DNA from: Amyelois transitella
Lineage: Eukaryota; Arthropoda; Insecta; Lepidoptera; Pyralidae
Direction: 5' to 3'
Assembly: GCF_032362555.1 (NCBI RefSeq)
Contig: NC_083517.1
Span: forward strand, 9,196,001-9,260,000
Length of the DNA stretch: 64,000 bases
Shown here one piece after another: positions 12,450 to 23,486 of this stretch. Within the stretch, counting starts at the first letter, position 1. Each line of letters opens with the position of its first letter. The notes beneath the pieces are model-generated. The model did no database searches. It had not been told where the DNA came from and saw only the letters and a list, made by a program, of their open reading frames with translations. Position numbers and translations under genes: made by a program.

Positions 12450-12669
12450 TACTAAATGAAAAAGCCATTTCAGCAAGAACAATAACGTGTGTGCCACTAA
12501 ATTATTCATCCAAATCTAACATAGGAAATTCAAATTTTCCTTTGTAGTTAGTTTGTCTTGTTGTGGTAATAGCTATGTAGTATAGTGACAGACCGCAGTG
12601 AGTGAGATAACAGATTCAGTGGTACGCTGTGAAAAGCAAACCGAAATCACTTCCCATTTGTAATAGTTA

Positions 12670-13072
12670 CATACATACATACATATGGTCACGTCTTTAT
12701 CCCTTGTGAGGTACACAGAGCCAACAGTCTTAAAAGACTGATAGGCCACGCTCAGTTACTTAGCTTAATGATAGAATTGAGATTCAAATAGTGACAGGTT
12801 AGCACCTGTCACTATTTGAAACTCAATGCTATCAATACAAATAAGAATAAGACCACTCCATCTCTTTTATATGGATCTTGTAAAAGGCGACTAAAGGATA
12901 CGCCTACAAATTTGGGATTCTTTTTTAGGCGATGGGCTAGCAACCTGTCACTATTTGAATCTCAATGCTATCATTAAGCCAAATAGCTGAACGCTGAATT
13001 AATTCAGTCTTTTCAAGACTGTTGACTCTGTCTACCCCGCAAGGGATATAGACGTGACCATATGTATGTAAA
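12670..13072. mobile_element. Back-to-back SINE S1 copies
   Basis: A minus-strand copy (tail at 12670, truncated near 12800) is followed by a plus-strand copy to 13072, forming an inverted pair. Confidence 0.75.
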
Positions 13073-13302
13073 TAATTATTTTTAATTAAAATTTATTTTA
13101 TAAAAAGCGACGCCTTTTCGACCTCCGTAACCTTTATAGGAGAAGCCTCAATGTGCAGATTTCCTCACGATGTTTACCTTCGACGTAAGATTCTCATACT
13201 ACGAGAAAAAATTGTAATTTGAACATAATCGCTTTTGTAAGATGTGAGCCTTTGCATTGCACGCTCACCTTCGAAACACAAGTATTACTGCCAATAGATA
13301 CT

Positions 13303-13545
13303 GACGGCCTCTGTGGCGCAGCGGTAGTGCAGTCTGTGACACCGGAGGTCCCGGGTTCAAATCCCGGTCAGGGCATGATGAGAAAAGAACTTTTTCTGAT
13401 TGGCCTGTCATGGATGTTTATCTATATAAGTATTTATTATAAAATATAGTATCGTTGAGTTAGTATCTCGTAACACAAGTCTCGAACTTACTTCGAGGCT
13501 AACTCAATCTGTGTAATTTGTCCCATATACATTAAAAAAAAAAAA
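13303..13545 (+). mobile_element. tRNA-derived SINE S2, full length, clear pol III boxes
   Basis: The best head in the window: A box TGGCGCAGCGG near 13314, B box GGTTCAAATCC near 13355, then the S2 body, ending near an A-run at 13530-13545. The 76-codon open frame overlapping it is not a gene. Confidence 0.85.
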
Positions 13546-13900
13546 AAATTCTTATACATACACACACACACATATCACGTTTCTAGCAGATGTGATAGAT
13601 AGAGCCATAAGTCATAAAGACTCAAATGTCACGTTTAGCTAAAAAGTCACCAAGCCAAAGTCTACTCGATATTCTTACGTTATAAAATATGTACTACTAA
13701 AACTTTCACCGTATTTTTCATCAGCGTAAACAAACTTCGTTGCGATAATTTGTTTTGCCAGCAAATGAACCGTTCCATTTTTAATTTATTTAATGTGTTT
13801 GCATTAAACCGGCCATTTGCTTTGTAATTGAATTCAGTCTCAGTCGCTCAGTGCCGTTGCAGCATCGTACATTCCTAAATGTGGACGTGTTTATAGACCA

Positions 13901-14107
13901 CTAGCGGCCCGCCCCGGCTTCGCACGGGTGGACATATTTTTCTACCTGAAAACTTATTTATTTCAAAACAAATTTATGCCTATGTCACTTTTGAAGGTCT
14001 ATTCTATATCTGTGCCAAATTTTATCAAAATCGGACCAGTAGTTTTTGAGTTTATTCCACACAAACATACAAAAATACAAATCTTTCCTCTTTATTATTA
14101 GTGTGGA
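13901..14107 (-). mobile_element. Helitron-like element (CTAG end at 13901)
   Basis: On the minus strand it ends CTAG with a 'cccgtgcgaagccgggg' segment. The internal phrase 'aaaatcggaccagtagtttt' is shared in type with the H2 Helitrons. No coding capacity. Confidence 0.55.
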
Positions 14108-15540
14108 TTTCCTTACCGTCCCGCCGTTGTCACGGGCACAATTGTTTTTTCTCACGATAACGCGGCGGATTCTGAGTGTAAGTTTTTTTTGTTTTAAGAT
14201 TTCACTATTGATTATTTTCACATTTTTCAAGCTAAAATAGGTAAAAATAAAAAAAAAATCGTTTATTTCTTTTACAACAAAGTTTACAAAGATACATTGT
14301 TAGGACTCTCTAGTAAACAAAAAATGCTTGAATCAGAGAACCCTACTCTTTCTTAACATACATTACCAGAGTAGCTGCCATAGCTGTATTGATACTTTTC
14401 TCTTTTCGACATATAATTTTCTTTATTTGAGTTTAACGTATTCTGCTTTTACTCTTTTTCAATCCTTCTGTTTCATCCTTACTTAAATGTTATTATTTGC
14501 AATTGGCCATTTTTTTTAAATTAAATAATTCCCAGTCACTAAGTCCCGCTGCAACACCGTACATTCAAATTCAAGTCAAAACGTATGGTTTAACAACATT
14601 GGTTGACGTCAAATAAATTACTAAAAACTAAGTTCACTGCCGCTTCCAAGGCGTCAGTGCAGAAGAAGCGGTAACAAACTGCACTGCAGCATTTTCTTCC
14701 TAAATGCGGTCGTGTTTATTGACCGTTTCCTCGCCGTCGGCCGTCGTCTGCTGTATGCATATTTTTATTTTGTTTTTCTCTATAATGAATTTGAAAATAC
14801 TAGGCAAAGTGCTATATATTATGAGGTTTCCATAAAGTCGGTGTAGTGGTAAACAGTGTAGGTACTGCAAGGCATCATTTCTGTTATAAAAAAAACTACT
14901 TCAGATTATTTGCACTCAAAGTAAAATTTGTACCAAATAAATATATATTATTTAATACATCTAAAAAAGTTCAAATCGAAGTCATAGTTTTCGCGTTTTG
15001 CGAGTACAAACATACAGAAAGAAATTATAAAAATCCTATTTTTGGCTTATGTTGGTCTTAAATAGATTCCTTGTATTGATTTTTTGCCAATATCTTTCAT
15101 GTACAGACATCGGTCACTTGCTATTTATTTATATGTACATATGTATTGCTTTTTAAGCCAAATGCGTGTTAAAATTTTTGATTACGAATTTTATTTACCA
15201 CGTAAACGAAAACGAGGAGAAAATATAAATTAAAGATTTTTTTCCAACCCTGTAGAATGTTTGTAAGGACCTTTACAAAACTCTCAATTCTGAACCGAAA
15301 TCTATTAAAAGTATTTTACACTAACAAAATTATAGACAAAAGGTAGTGCTTTTGAAAGGCCTTTACCGACCTGAAATCTAGTCACGACCCTTTGAAAGCC
15401 TCCATTTCTAGTACACAAACATAAAAAGCGGCCCGACCCTAATTTAATGAACTATCGAGTATTCATGTACTTGAACCGAACTGAAAGAATCCAAACTAAT
15501 ATAGGTAATAAATTCGATATACCGATCCCATTCACACTAC
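14108..15540. other. AT-rich spacer, repeat remnants only
   Basis: Contains a copy of the 'cttccaaggcg...agaagaagcgg' repeat at 14640-14700 and a short duplication of 13838-13890 near 14530-14575 and 14695-14730. No gene seen. Confidence 0.4.
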
Positions 15541-15650
15541 CTTTGTATATTTGCTTAGTCAACCTGCTTTCGTTCATCCTCTCGACATAACCAAACCATC
15601 TAATCATTCCCTTTTCTATTCTTTTTAAGCCAAAAAAAATAGTTAAATTG
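15541..15650 (-). mobile_element. LINE fragment, minus strand
   Basis: Reverse-translates to the LINE segment containing MIRWFGYVERMNESRLTKQ, nearly the same as residues encoded at about 57030-57090. Confidence 0.75.
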
Positions 15651-15661
15651 GTCAATTTAAC

Positions 15662-15830
15662 CATGGATCCAATACGGTTAAACCTATTACCTGCAAAGGT
15701 TGTGGAGGTCAGATGGGAGTCGCTTCATGTAAAAATCTGACTCACCAAATCCATGTTCAAAGACATACTCCGGGTTCCTCTCCCTCTTAGAGAGGCTAGG
15801 ATGCAACCGGGACTTAGACAGTAAGAAGAA
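15662..15830 (+). mobile_element. S3 repeat fragment
   Basis: Shares 'ggaggtcagatgggagtcgc' and 'ttcctctcc' with 11535-11885. Confidence 0.55.
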
Positions 15831-16149
15831 ATAATTCTTTTGGCGTTAAAAGATCGGAAATCATAATACGATAACAAAGTCGAACGCTTCAACTAGTATA
15901 GTTATACGCTAGAAGTAGTATAAAATCTCTCTGGACCACAAACATATAAAAACACTCGGACCCAAAGTATCCAAGGTCGTGTAGCGAACAGCGAACGGAA
16001 AGTTGGTGAAACTCCCAATGATACGTGCTTTGCGGGTGTTGTAGTATGAGACATAAGCGCGCTTTTGGTAACTATTTAGGAAGTTGATCGATTAGGGTAA
16101 AACAAGTTACCTATAAACCTAAATTATGAGACTAGCAGGGTTTATCTTG

Positions 16150-16760
16150 TTTGTGACACCGGAGGTCCCGGGTTTGAATCCTGGCCAGGGCATGATGAGA
16201 AAATAACTTTTTCTGATTGGCCTGGGTCTTGAATGATTATCTATATAAGTAGCTTTCTTGCGCAGCGTATTGCTATTGCAATACAGCGCGGGAATGCTGC
16301 CTGCGTGATGGGAACCCTTCCTAGGGGTCCAAATTTAAACAATAATGTATTTAGCTTGTAATTTAGAATAGTTTTTTTTTTATTATTATTATAAAATAAT
16401 TAATAGTATCTATACTAATATTATAAAGCTGAAGAGGTTGTTTGTTTGAACGCGCTAATGTCGGGAACTACTGGTTCGAATTGAAAAATTCTTTTTGTGT
16501 CGAATAGACCATTTATCGAGGAAGGCTTTAGGCTATATAACAAGTATATGGAGCGAAGTAATAATGGAAAATGTGAAAAAAAAACGGGGAAAATTATTCA
16601 TCCTTGAGGGCTTCAATGATGCCTAAAATAACTATTCCACGCGGACGAAGTCGTGGGCACAGCTAGTTTATTATAAAATTTAGTATCGAACAAGTCTCGA
16701 ACTAACTTCAAGGCTAACTCAATCAGTGTAATTTGTCCCGTATATATTAATTTATTTATT
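16150..16760 (+). mobile_element. tRNA-SINE S2 split by nested insertions
   Basis: S2 runs 16150-16251 and resumes at about 16671-16760. Between the halves lie a LINE 3' remnant (16252-16395) and a complete H1 Helitron (16409-16666). The remnant encodes AIQRGNAACVMGTLPRGPN in one frame, typical of the end of a LINE ORF2. The Helitron has TC...CTAG ends, A/T flanks and the terminal hairpin. This gives a relative order of insertion. Confidence 0.7.
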
Positions 16761-17023
16761 ATATCGTGAAAGCGTACCAGTTAGTCAGGGTTTTTAATAT
16801 CATATTTGTATAGTATAAATATATGCTATAGTATGGAAGTGTAGATTGACAAGTAGTACACGCCAACTTTTAAGATTATAGTTACATATTCTAATTAAAA
16901 TGTTGTTCTTATTAAACCTTGTCTTACCCTATACATTTAATAAATGGTACAGTAAAAATAAATTATATATAGTTTTTGTTCAATATCATAGAGAGCTTCA
17001 AACTTTCTAATATATGTATATAT

Positions 17024-17225
17024 GGCGTAAAAGGCGACTATGGGATAGGCTTATAAACATGATATTTTTCATTTAGGCGATGGGCTAGCAACCTGTCACT
17101 ATTTAAATCTCAATTCTATCATGAAGGGAAACAACTAAACGTGGCCTATCAGTCTTTTCAAAACTGTTGGCTCTGTCAACCACGCAAGAGACATAGACTT
17201 GACTTTATGTTATGTAGGTATGTAA
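17024..17225 (+). mobile_element. SINE S1, head missing
   Basis: Begins at 'ggcgtaaaaggcgacta' and ends in 'tatgttatgtaggtatgta'. Confidence 0.7.
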
Positions 17226-18065
17226 GAAATAAGTTTCCTTGCAAATAGTTACTAAATATGCAACAAGCTCTTACTCTAACACTGGACATTTGGCATTCAG
17301 TCCACGCCAACTCTCGGTGTCTTCTTTCACCTCGCGAAGATCGGTTGCGATCTTAGAAAATGTGAGACGTTTAATTAGATTAAGCAATTTCTATTCTACG
17401 AGAGAAAAAAAGGTTTTTTTTTAAAGCATATGGAATCCATAGGATAGATTAGATAGTAAAGTTACCTAAGTAGTGCCCTTGTACAAAGTTTTTCTTTAAG
17501 GCTGGCAATTTTTTTTCAAATTATATTTTATTACAAAATATTTTCTTTCTAACTAATATTATTATTTTTTCAGTTTGACACGGGCGGAACTGCAAGCTAA
17601 AGCACTAATGGAAAAGGCGTCTTTTCAAAAGTTATTCAGCGCAAGAGCATTTCCTATATTGACCTATGGAACAGCTAAAAGGCGGTAAAAGCATGACATA
17701 TGGCTACCCGCCATTTTAAAAGACAGATTAGTCCATATTTCTCAGACTCTTTCAGGCTAACTTTAATAGCTACTAGGAGAATGAGAGCCTTCTCTTATCA
17801 AAGCTAGATGATGTGATTTTAAAGATGCTTAATGAAGTCAGAAAATATATTATTAAATGGTTAGATACGTTTCCGACACTTTTCACATAATACGCGACTA
17901 TCGCCCTCCACTTAAGATGTGGAGCACTTGTATAAGAAGCCTTAAATTGGCATTTATATAATAGTGAAAGAATTTCCCAAAATTCCCATGAGAACAAGAA
18001 CCAACGAAATTTCTTGTTTTACTCTAACATTATACAGTACCTACTTACCTAACCTATACTATATA

Positions 18066-18890
18066 GGTTAAGTAAGTACCCGCTTCTGAAAGTTAAGCGA
18101 TGACCTCTCAAATAATACGTGCTCGACTATCGTTCTTTAAGAATGATAGTTAAAGAGAGCCCAAAGAGCGGATTTCCAGAAATTCCCATGTGAACTAGAC
18201 TTATCGTTTCACGCGGACGGAGCTGCAGGCATAAACATTACATAAGTATAGGTTAGATACGTTCCCGCCACTGCAAGTTAAGCGGCGACCTCTCAAATAA
18301 TACGTGCTCGACTATCGTTCTTTAAGAATGATAGTTAAATAGAGCCCTAAGAGCGGATTTCCAGTAATTCCCACGTGAACTAGACTTTTCGTTTCACGCG
18401 GACGGAGCTGCAGGCATAAACATTACATAAGTATAGGTTAGATATGTTCCCGCCACTGCAAATAAAGCGGCGACCTCTCAAATAATACGTGCTCGACTAT
18501 CGTTCTTTAAGAATGATAGTTAAATAGAGCCCTAAGAGCGGATTTCCAGAAATTCCCACGTAAACTAGATGTTTCGTTTCACGCGGACGGAGCTGCAGGC
18601 ATAAACATTACATAAGTAAAAGTTAGATACGTTCCCGCCACTGCAAGTTAAGCGACGACCTCTCAAATAATACGTGCTCGACAATCGTTCTTTAAGAATG
18701 ATAGCTAAAGAGAGCCCTAAGAGCGGATTTCCAGAAATTCCCACGTAAACTAGATTTTTCGTTTCACGCGGACGGAGCTGCAAGCATAAACATTTCATAA
18801 GTATAGGTTAGATACGTTCCCGCCACTGCAAGTTAAGCGGCGACCTCTCAAATAATACGTGCTCGACTATCACCATCCACTTAAGATGCG
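18066..18890 (+). repeat. 185-bp tandem repeat array, about 4.5 copies
   Basis: Unit starts recur at 18066, 18251, 18436, 18621 and 18806, exactly 185 bp apart. The last copy is partial, and a diverged copy precedes the array near 17860-18050. Each unit holds an imperfect palindrome (18312-18334 in the second unit) and the block 'cacgcggacggagctgcagg', close to the 3' hairpin of the H1 Helitrons. A 77-codon minus-strand frame (18565-18798) is repeat sequence. Confidence 0.85.
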
Positions 18891-19204
18891 ACCCGCGTAT
18901 CACTGCGTAGCCTCTAACTTGCAAAGTTCGAGGGGGATTTAGAAGCTAATAATATTTCTACAAGTCTATATATGTATATAGATAAAATAACTATCTGAAT
19001 ATGAAAGTGATAAATATAGTAGTAGTTACCACCATTATTAATTACCGTGTGGTTCCCGGTAATTAATATAAGGACCAGTCCATCTCTTTCCCAGAATAAA
19101 CACAATTTTTCTCAGTCTTTTAAATCCCATGCTGGTCTAGTAGCAAAGAAAGAACATAGATGTGTCAGTTCTAACATCATTACATTGTAGGAGTTAATTA
19201 ATGA

Positions 19205-19365
19205 AAAGGCTTAAGTGTGAACTTGAGATTCCTTAAGGCGATGGGCTAGCAACCTGTCACTATTTGAATCTCAATTCTATCATTAAGCCAAGCAGCTGAA
19301 TGTGACCTATCAGTCTTTTGAAGACTGTTGGCTCTGTCTACCCTACAAGGGATGACATACATATA
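19205..19365 (+). mobile_element. SINE S1, 3' part
   Basis: From 'aggcgatgggctagcaacc' to 'ctacaagggat'. The tail has been replaced by the palindrome at 19359-19397. A separate S1 head scrap lies at 19042-19095. Confidence 0.7.
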
Positions 19366-19397
19366 TACATATGAGACGTGCTCATATGTATATATGT
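19359..19397. repeat. Perfect 17-bp inverted repeat with a 5-base loop
   Basis: Arms 19359-19375 and 19381-19397 are exact reverse complements around ACGTG. The sequence is TATG/CATA-rich, as in SINE tails. Confidence 0.85.
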
Positions 19398-19501
19398 AAC
19401 ATAAAATGGATATAATATAAAACAGAACCTGACCACGAAGGGAAAAGCATTTTGTACGTGACTGTACTTTTCCTTGAAACTTTTCGATAAAATAATGATG
19501 T

Positions 19502-19643
19502 GTGCGAATCGCATACTACTAATTCTTGAAGGGGTCGATTCGCACGCAATTTAAATACTTCCGTGCGAATCGCCTACTAAAAAAATATTTTTATTGGAAG
19601 GGGACGATTCGCACGATCGTGTGAATAAGTTTCGTGCAAATCG
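19502..19643. repeat. Series of hairpins built on GTGCGAATCG
   Basis: GTGCGAATCG (19502-19511) pairs with CGATTCGCAC (19536-19545). CGTGCGAATCG (19562-19572) pairs with CGATTCGCACG (19605-19615). A third half-copy (CGTGCAAATCG) is at 19633-19643. Each forward copy is followed by a TACTA motif. Confidence 0.75.
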
Positions 19644-19960
19644 ACTACTAACCCGAAGCGACGAATACTAAGACGGCAGTAAGATCACTTGACAATTGTA
19701 GAAATATAATTTTGCTTTAGGAACAAAGGAACTTTTATGTAACAAAAAAAAATCTTCAAATAAATTCTCCACCAAAATTTTAAGGTACGTCTTCAGCTAT
19801 AATCTTGAGTAGACAAGGTAAATGACCGGCGTCTTCACAAAGCGTCACAATGGCCCGGCTGACAAAGATGTCGACAGCGCTGACGGGGGGTTATTTCAAA
19901 TTCCCTAATAATGTAATCGGTATTTCGTTGACAAAATATATTGTTAAATATATTGTTACA

Positions 19961-20123
19961 CTAGTTGCGCCCCGGGGCTTCAACCCTGTGGGATTTCAGG
20001 ATAATAAGTGTTAAAAATTTTTTATCATTCCAGGTTATGTTCTAAGCTTGTACCAATGTTATCAAAATCCCCTTAGAATTTTTTCCGTGAATAAATAAAT
20101 ATAATTTATACTAATATTATAAA
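19961..20123. mobile_element. Helitron fragments
   Basis: A minus-strand CTAG end at 19961 ('gttgcgccccggggcttc' follows on plus) is followed near 20103 by a plus-type Helitron start ('tactaatattataaatg') that is cut by a SINE insertion. Confidence 0.5.
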
Positions 20124-20532
20124 TGTGCCGTGTGGTTCCCGGCACCAATACAAAAAAGAATAGGACCACTCCATCTCTTTCCCATGGATGTCGTAAAAGG
20201 CGACTAAGGGATAGGCTAACAAACTTGGGATTCTTTTTAGGCGATGGCGCAACTAGTGTAACAATATATACATACATACATCCATATGGTCACGTCTATA
20301 TCCCTTGCGGGGTAGACAGAGCCAACAGTCTTGAAAAGACTGAATGGCCACGTTCAGCTATTTGGCTCAACGATAGAATTGAGATTCAAATAGTGACAAG
20401 TTGCTAGCCCATCGCCTAAAAGAAGAATCCCAAGTTTATAAGCCTACCCCTTTGACGCCTTTTACGACATCCATTGGAAAGAGATGGAGTCCTATTCTTT
20501 TTTGTATTGGTGCCGGGAACCACACGGCACAA
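20124..20532. mobile_element. SINE S1 pair in opposite orientation
   Basis: Plus-strand head part (20124-20250) and a full minus-strand copy (20268-20532). The overlapping open frames at 20062-20407 are by-products of these SINEs. Confidence 0.8.
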
Positions 20533-20558
20533 TAAAATAAATAAACTACATACAATTA

Positions 20559-20715
20559 AAGTAAAGATCAAAAGTACCCGAAACCGTCGAGCTTGCATAA
20601 AAAGAGTTATGAATGTGGATGAAGCGAAGGAAGTATGCAGAGATCGTAGCAAGTGGAAAGAGGTAGTCTGCCTACCCTTCCGGGAAAGAGGCGTGATTTT
20701 ATGTATGTATGTATG
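20559..20715 (+). mobile_element. 5'-truncated LINE copy with 12-bp target duplication
   Basis: Encodes the LINE C-terminal tail and ends in (TATG)n. TACATACAATTA is repeated at 20547-20558 and 20716-20727. Confidence 0.8.
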
Positions 20716-20739
20716 TACATACAATTATCTCTCCTCCCT

Positions 20740-22600
20740 CTATATTGTTATTAGCGTATCAACTCTGGCGTATAAAAGAGCCGTATGCGTATACTGAGAC
20801 ATTTTCATTATACTCGGGGCGTATCTATAAATTTTATTAAACTAGGGTGATGGTTATAATAGAGGTGCAATAAACTAATTACAAATATGAATCCACGCAT
20901 GAGCTACTAAAACGTAAATCTGTCTCTAAACTGCACTCGTCCTGTACACATCGTAGGAGATAACTAAAGCAAGATACCGTTGCTAAATAAAAAGCATATT
21001 TAATAACAAAAATTTGCTTAGATCTTTGTTGTCATTTAAGAAAATATTTTTGCCAAATCAACACACAGAGATATTCTTGAAACTCTCTAAGTAACTCTTC
21101 TCTTGAAAGACTAAAAGTGTGGCGACATCTCTACGCCACAAAAACAAAATCACGCGACCCTATCAGTCAAAAACAGCGAAAAGTATAAATCGCACAAGCA
21201 AAGTTTTCACGGATTGGAGCATATATCACACACATCATCGGAGCCGCGGTCCCCAGGCATAACACCTAGCCTGGCGGAAGATCTTCCCTTTGGTGGCGGT
21301 CGAGCCATATCATATCTCCCGCTAAAGAAGTTAAGAAATCAATTGTGTGATTCTAAGCAAATTTTAATTGCTGTTACTTTAGTGTGCAATAAATGGTTTA
21401 ATTAATTACCCCTGCTTCTTACAAGTATAGATACGCCAATGCAACATACAAATTATCCTAAATAATATATGTGCATATCTGTCGCAAAGTTCATAAAACA
21501 TCTGAATACAAATATTATGAGACATTTATAATTAACATAAGCATGTAGACGCCGAACTCCGTAATGGGATCCCATCACATACATTTTGTTGACGGTTTTC
21601 TTAATGTTTATTTTGTTGAGGATACGAAGTTACACCAAGGGCTCCAAGTTTGTTAAGGCGACGTTAAACTGGAAATCTTAAAGGAAAGCCCTTGCCGCCG
21701 TTCCCAGCGCGACAATACAGATTTTGTCGCCTAATTTAAAAATTACAAATATATTTCAAAAAATAACACAAATTATACCTAGTGTTATTTTCGATCAATA
21801 TATGTAGAAATTTGAGAACTTTAAATCCTTCTTCAATACCCTATCTTTAAAATTGGAATTCTTAATTTTTTTTTTCGTATTCATGATATATTTTTTTTTG
21901 TTATAAATCTTAACTAATCGTGTCATGCCATAAACAAAAGAAAGTCAAAGGCATGTCGAATCCCCGCAATGTATTTCAGTTACGTCGCGTTAGAAGTTTC
22001 TAAGATAAATAACTTTGTAAGTAAAATGTTCACGACGTCACCTTAACGTGTGTTAATACCACAGCGGTGTTCGTAAGTGATATAATGAGCCGGGAAGTTA
22101 CGGCTGGATATATTTTGGGCTTATAAAAAAGTAGAGGTCTTGTCTATGACTTGTTTGAGAAACGCGAGTGGTTTTCGGAGGGGAGCAAAAGTGGACTCAT
22201 AGACAATGTTCTACTATAAAATTCAACCATTTATCAACATTCTTAAGATTGTGGGCAATAAACTTAAATAAATAAATAGAAAAGTGGGCATGAAAATCAA
22301 TAGAGGAAACTAGAATATTTATCCATCCATATAGTCACGTAACCGGACTCATGGACTTTGAGTTCTGAAGCCAACCAAGTGTAATTGAAGAAAATGGCTT
22401 TAAGAAGCTTGAAGTTTCATTTCACATGTTTATGACAAGTTGTTATCTTGTAAGACTAGGGTTTTAGTGTCCGTGTGACGTCATATATAACAATGTCACT
22501 AAACGAAGGGTTTTATGACTGGAATCCGCTTGAGCGACCGTCCTAATAGTTTAACGAGTATGTACAATATTTTTAACCTTCATAAAAAATACATATTAAA
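20740..22600. other. Intergenic DNA, no gene seen
   Basis: A repeat at about 21176-21330 (starting 'aaatcgcacaagcaaag', with 'ggagccgcgg') has a diverged relative at 23140-23260. The open frame 21214-21405 lies in this repeat and has no recognisable product. Confidence 0.4.
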
Positions 22601-22604
22601 AAGT

Positions 22605-22765
22605 CTATATCCCTTGCGGGGTAGTTAGAGCCAACAGTCTTGAAAAGAATGATAGGCCATGTTCAGCTGTTTGGCTTTATGATAGAATTAATTTTTTTTT
22701 ATTCAAGACTGTTGGCTCTGTCTACCCCGCAAGGGATATAGACGTGATTATATGTATGTATATAA
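22605..22765. mobile_element. Two SINE S1 tail pieces facing each other
   Basis: Minus piece 22605-22690 and plus piece 22700-22765. Both carry the LINE-like tail, so they form inverted repeats. Confidence 0.7.
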
Positions 22766-23486
22766 TAGAATTATTTTCAGGGTGTTAGGATATACATTCT
22801 GTGTAAATAGTATTTCTAACTTGATGCTGGCCATAAAGAAAAAAAGTACTCAAAATAAGCCAATATTTCAATTTGAACATTCTCATAAAATATAAGATTC
22901 GCAATAACATTTTTTTTATTATTATGTTGTAACTGTTTTATAAGCAATAAATAATAAATTGATAGGTTTATAAAATAGAAAAAGAATAGGACCATTCCAT
23001 CTCTTCCCCATCTTCAAATTTATTAATTGGTGCCGGGAACCACACGACTTTGAACTTATCAATACCACTTGAATCATATTTTAATAAATAAACATTCGAA
23101 AATATAAATCATCTCTATTAAGTAAGCATATTAAATATATAGTCTAAATCGCGCAAGCAAAGATTTCAGGGATTGAAGCTTATATACAACCTCCGACACA
23201 ACCAGTGGCGTTCGAGCCGAATCATCGCTCCCAACACAAATATGTTAAAATAGGAAAAACTAGCTTCGTTTCACAAAACGTATTTACTGAAAAAACACTA
23301 GAAATTTTACGAGTATTATTGTGTAAACACGGTACGGTACTCTAAAAATAATTGAAGAAATGTTTTTGTTTAGTTATTTTTTTATACAGATGATGCATTG
23401 GCAATCAAACGCCTATATTTTATACAGTTCGTGTTTATTTTTTTCTATTTAAATTTAGAATAGTGAACGTTAATAACTCTTCAAAA

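Noticed and set aside
13303-13375. tRNA gene
   Set aside because: Has pol III boxes but is followed by the S2 body shared by many copies, so it is the head of a SINE. The same holds for 5390-5462 and 39410-39482.
18565-18798. 77-codon minus-strand frame
   Set aside because: Made of the 185-bp tandem unit.
18066-18890. CRISPR array
   Set aside because: Repeats are 185 bp, contiguous and without spacers, in a eukaryotic genome.
20123-20797. Open frames of 94-107 codons
   Set aside because: Read through SINE S1 and the LINE tail; the same peptides recur at other S1 copies (for example 36951-37265 and 44416-44685).
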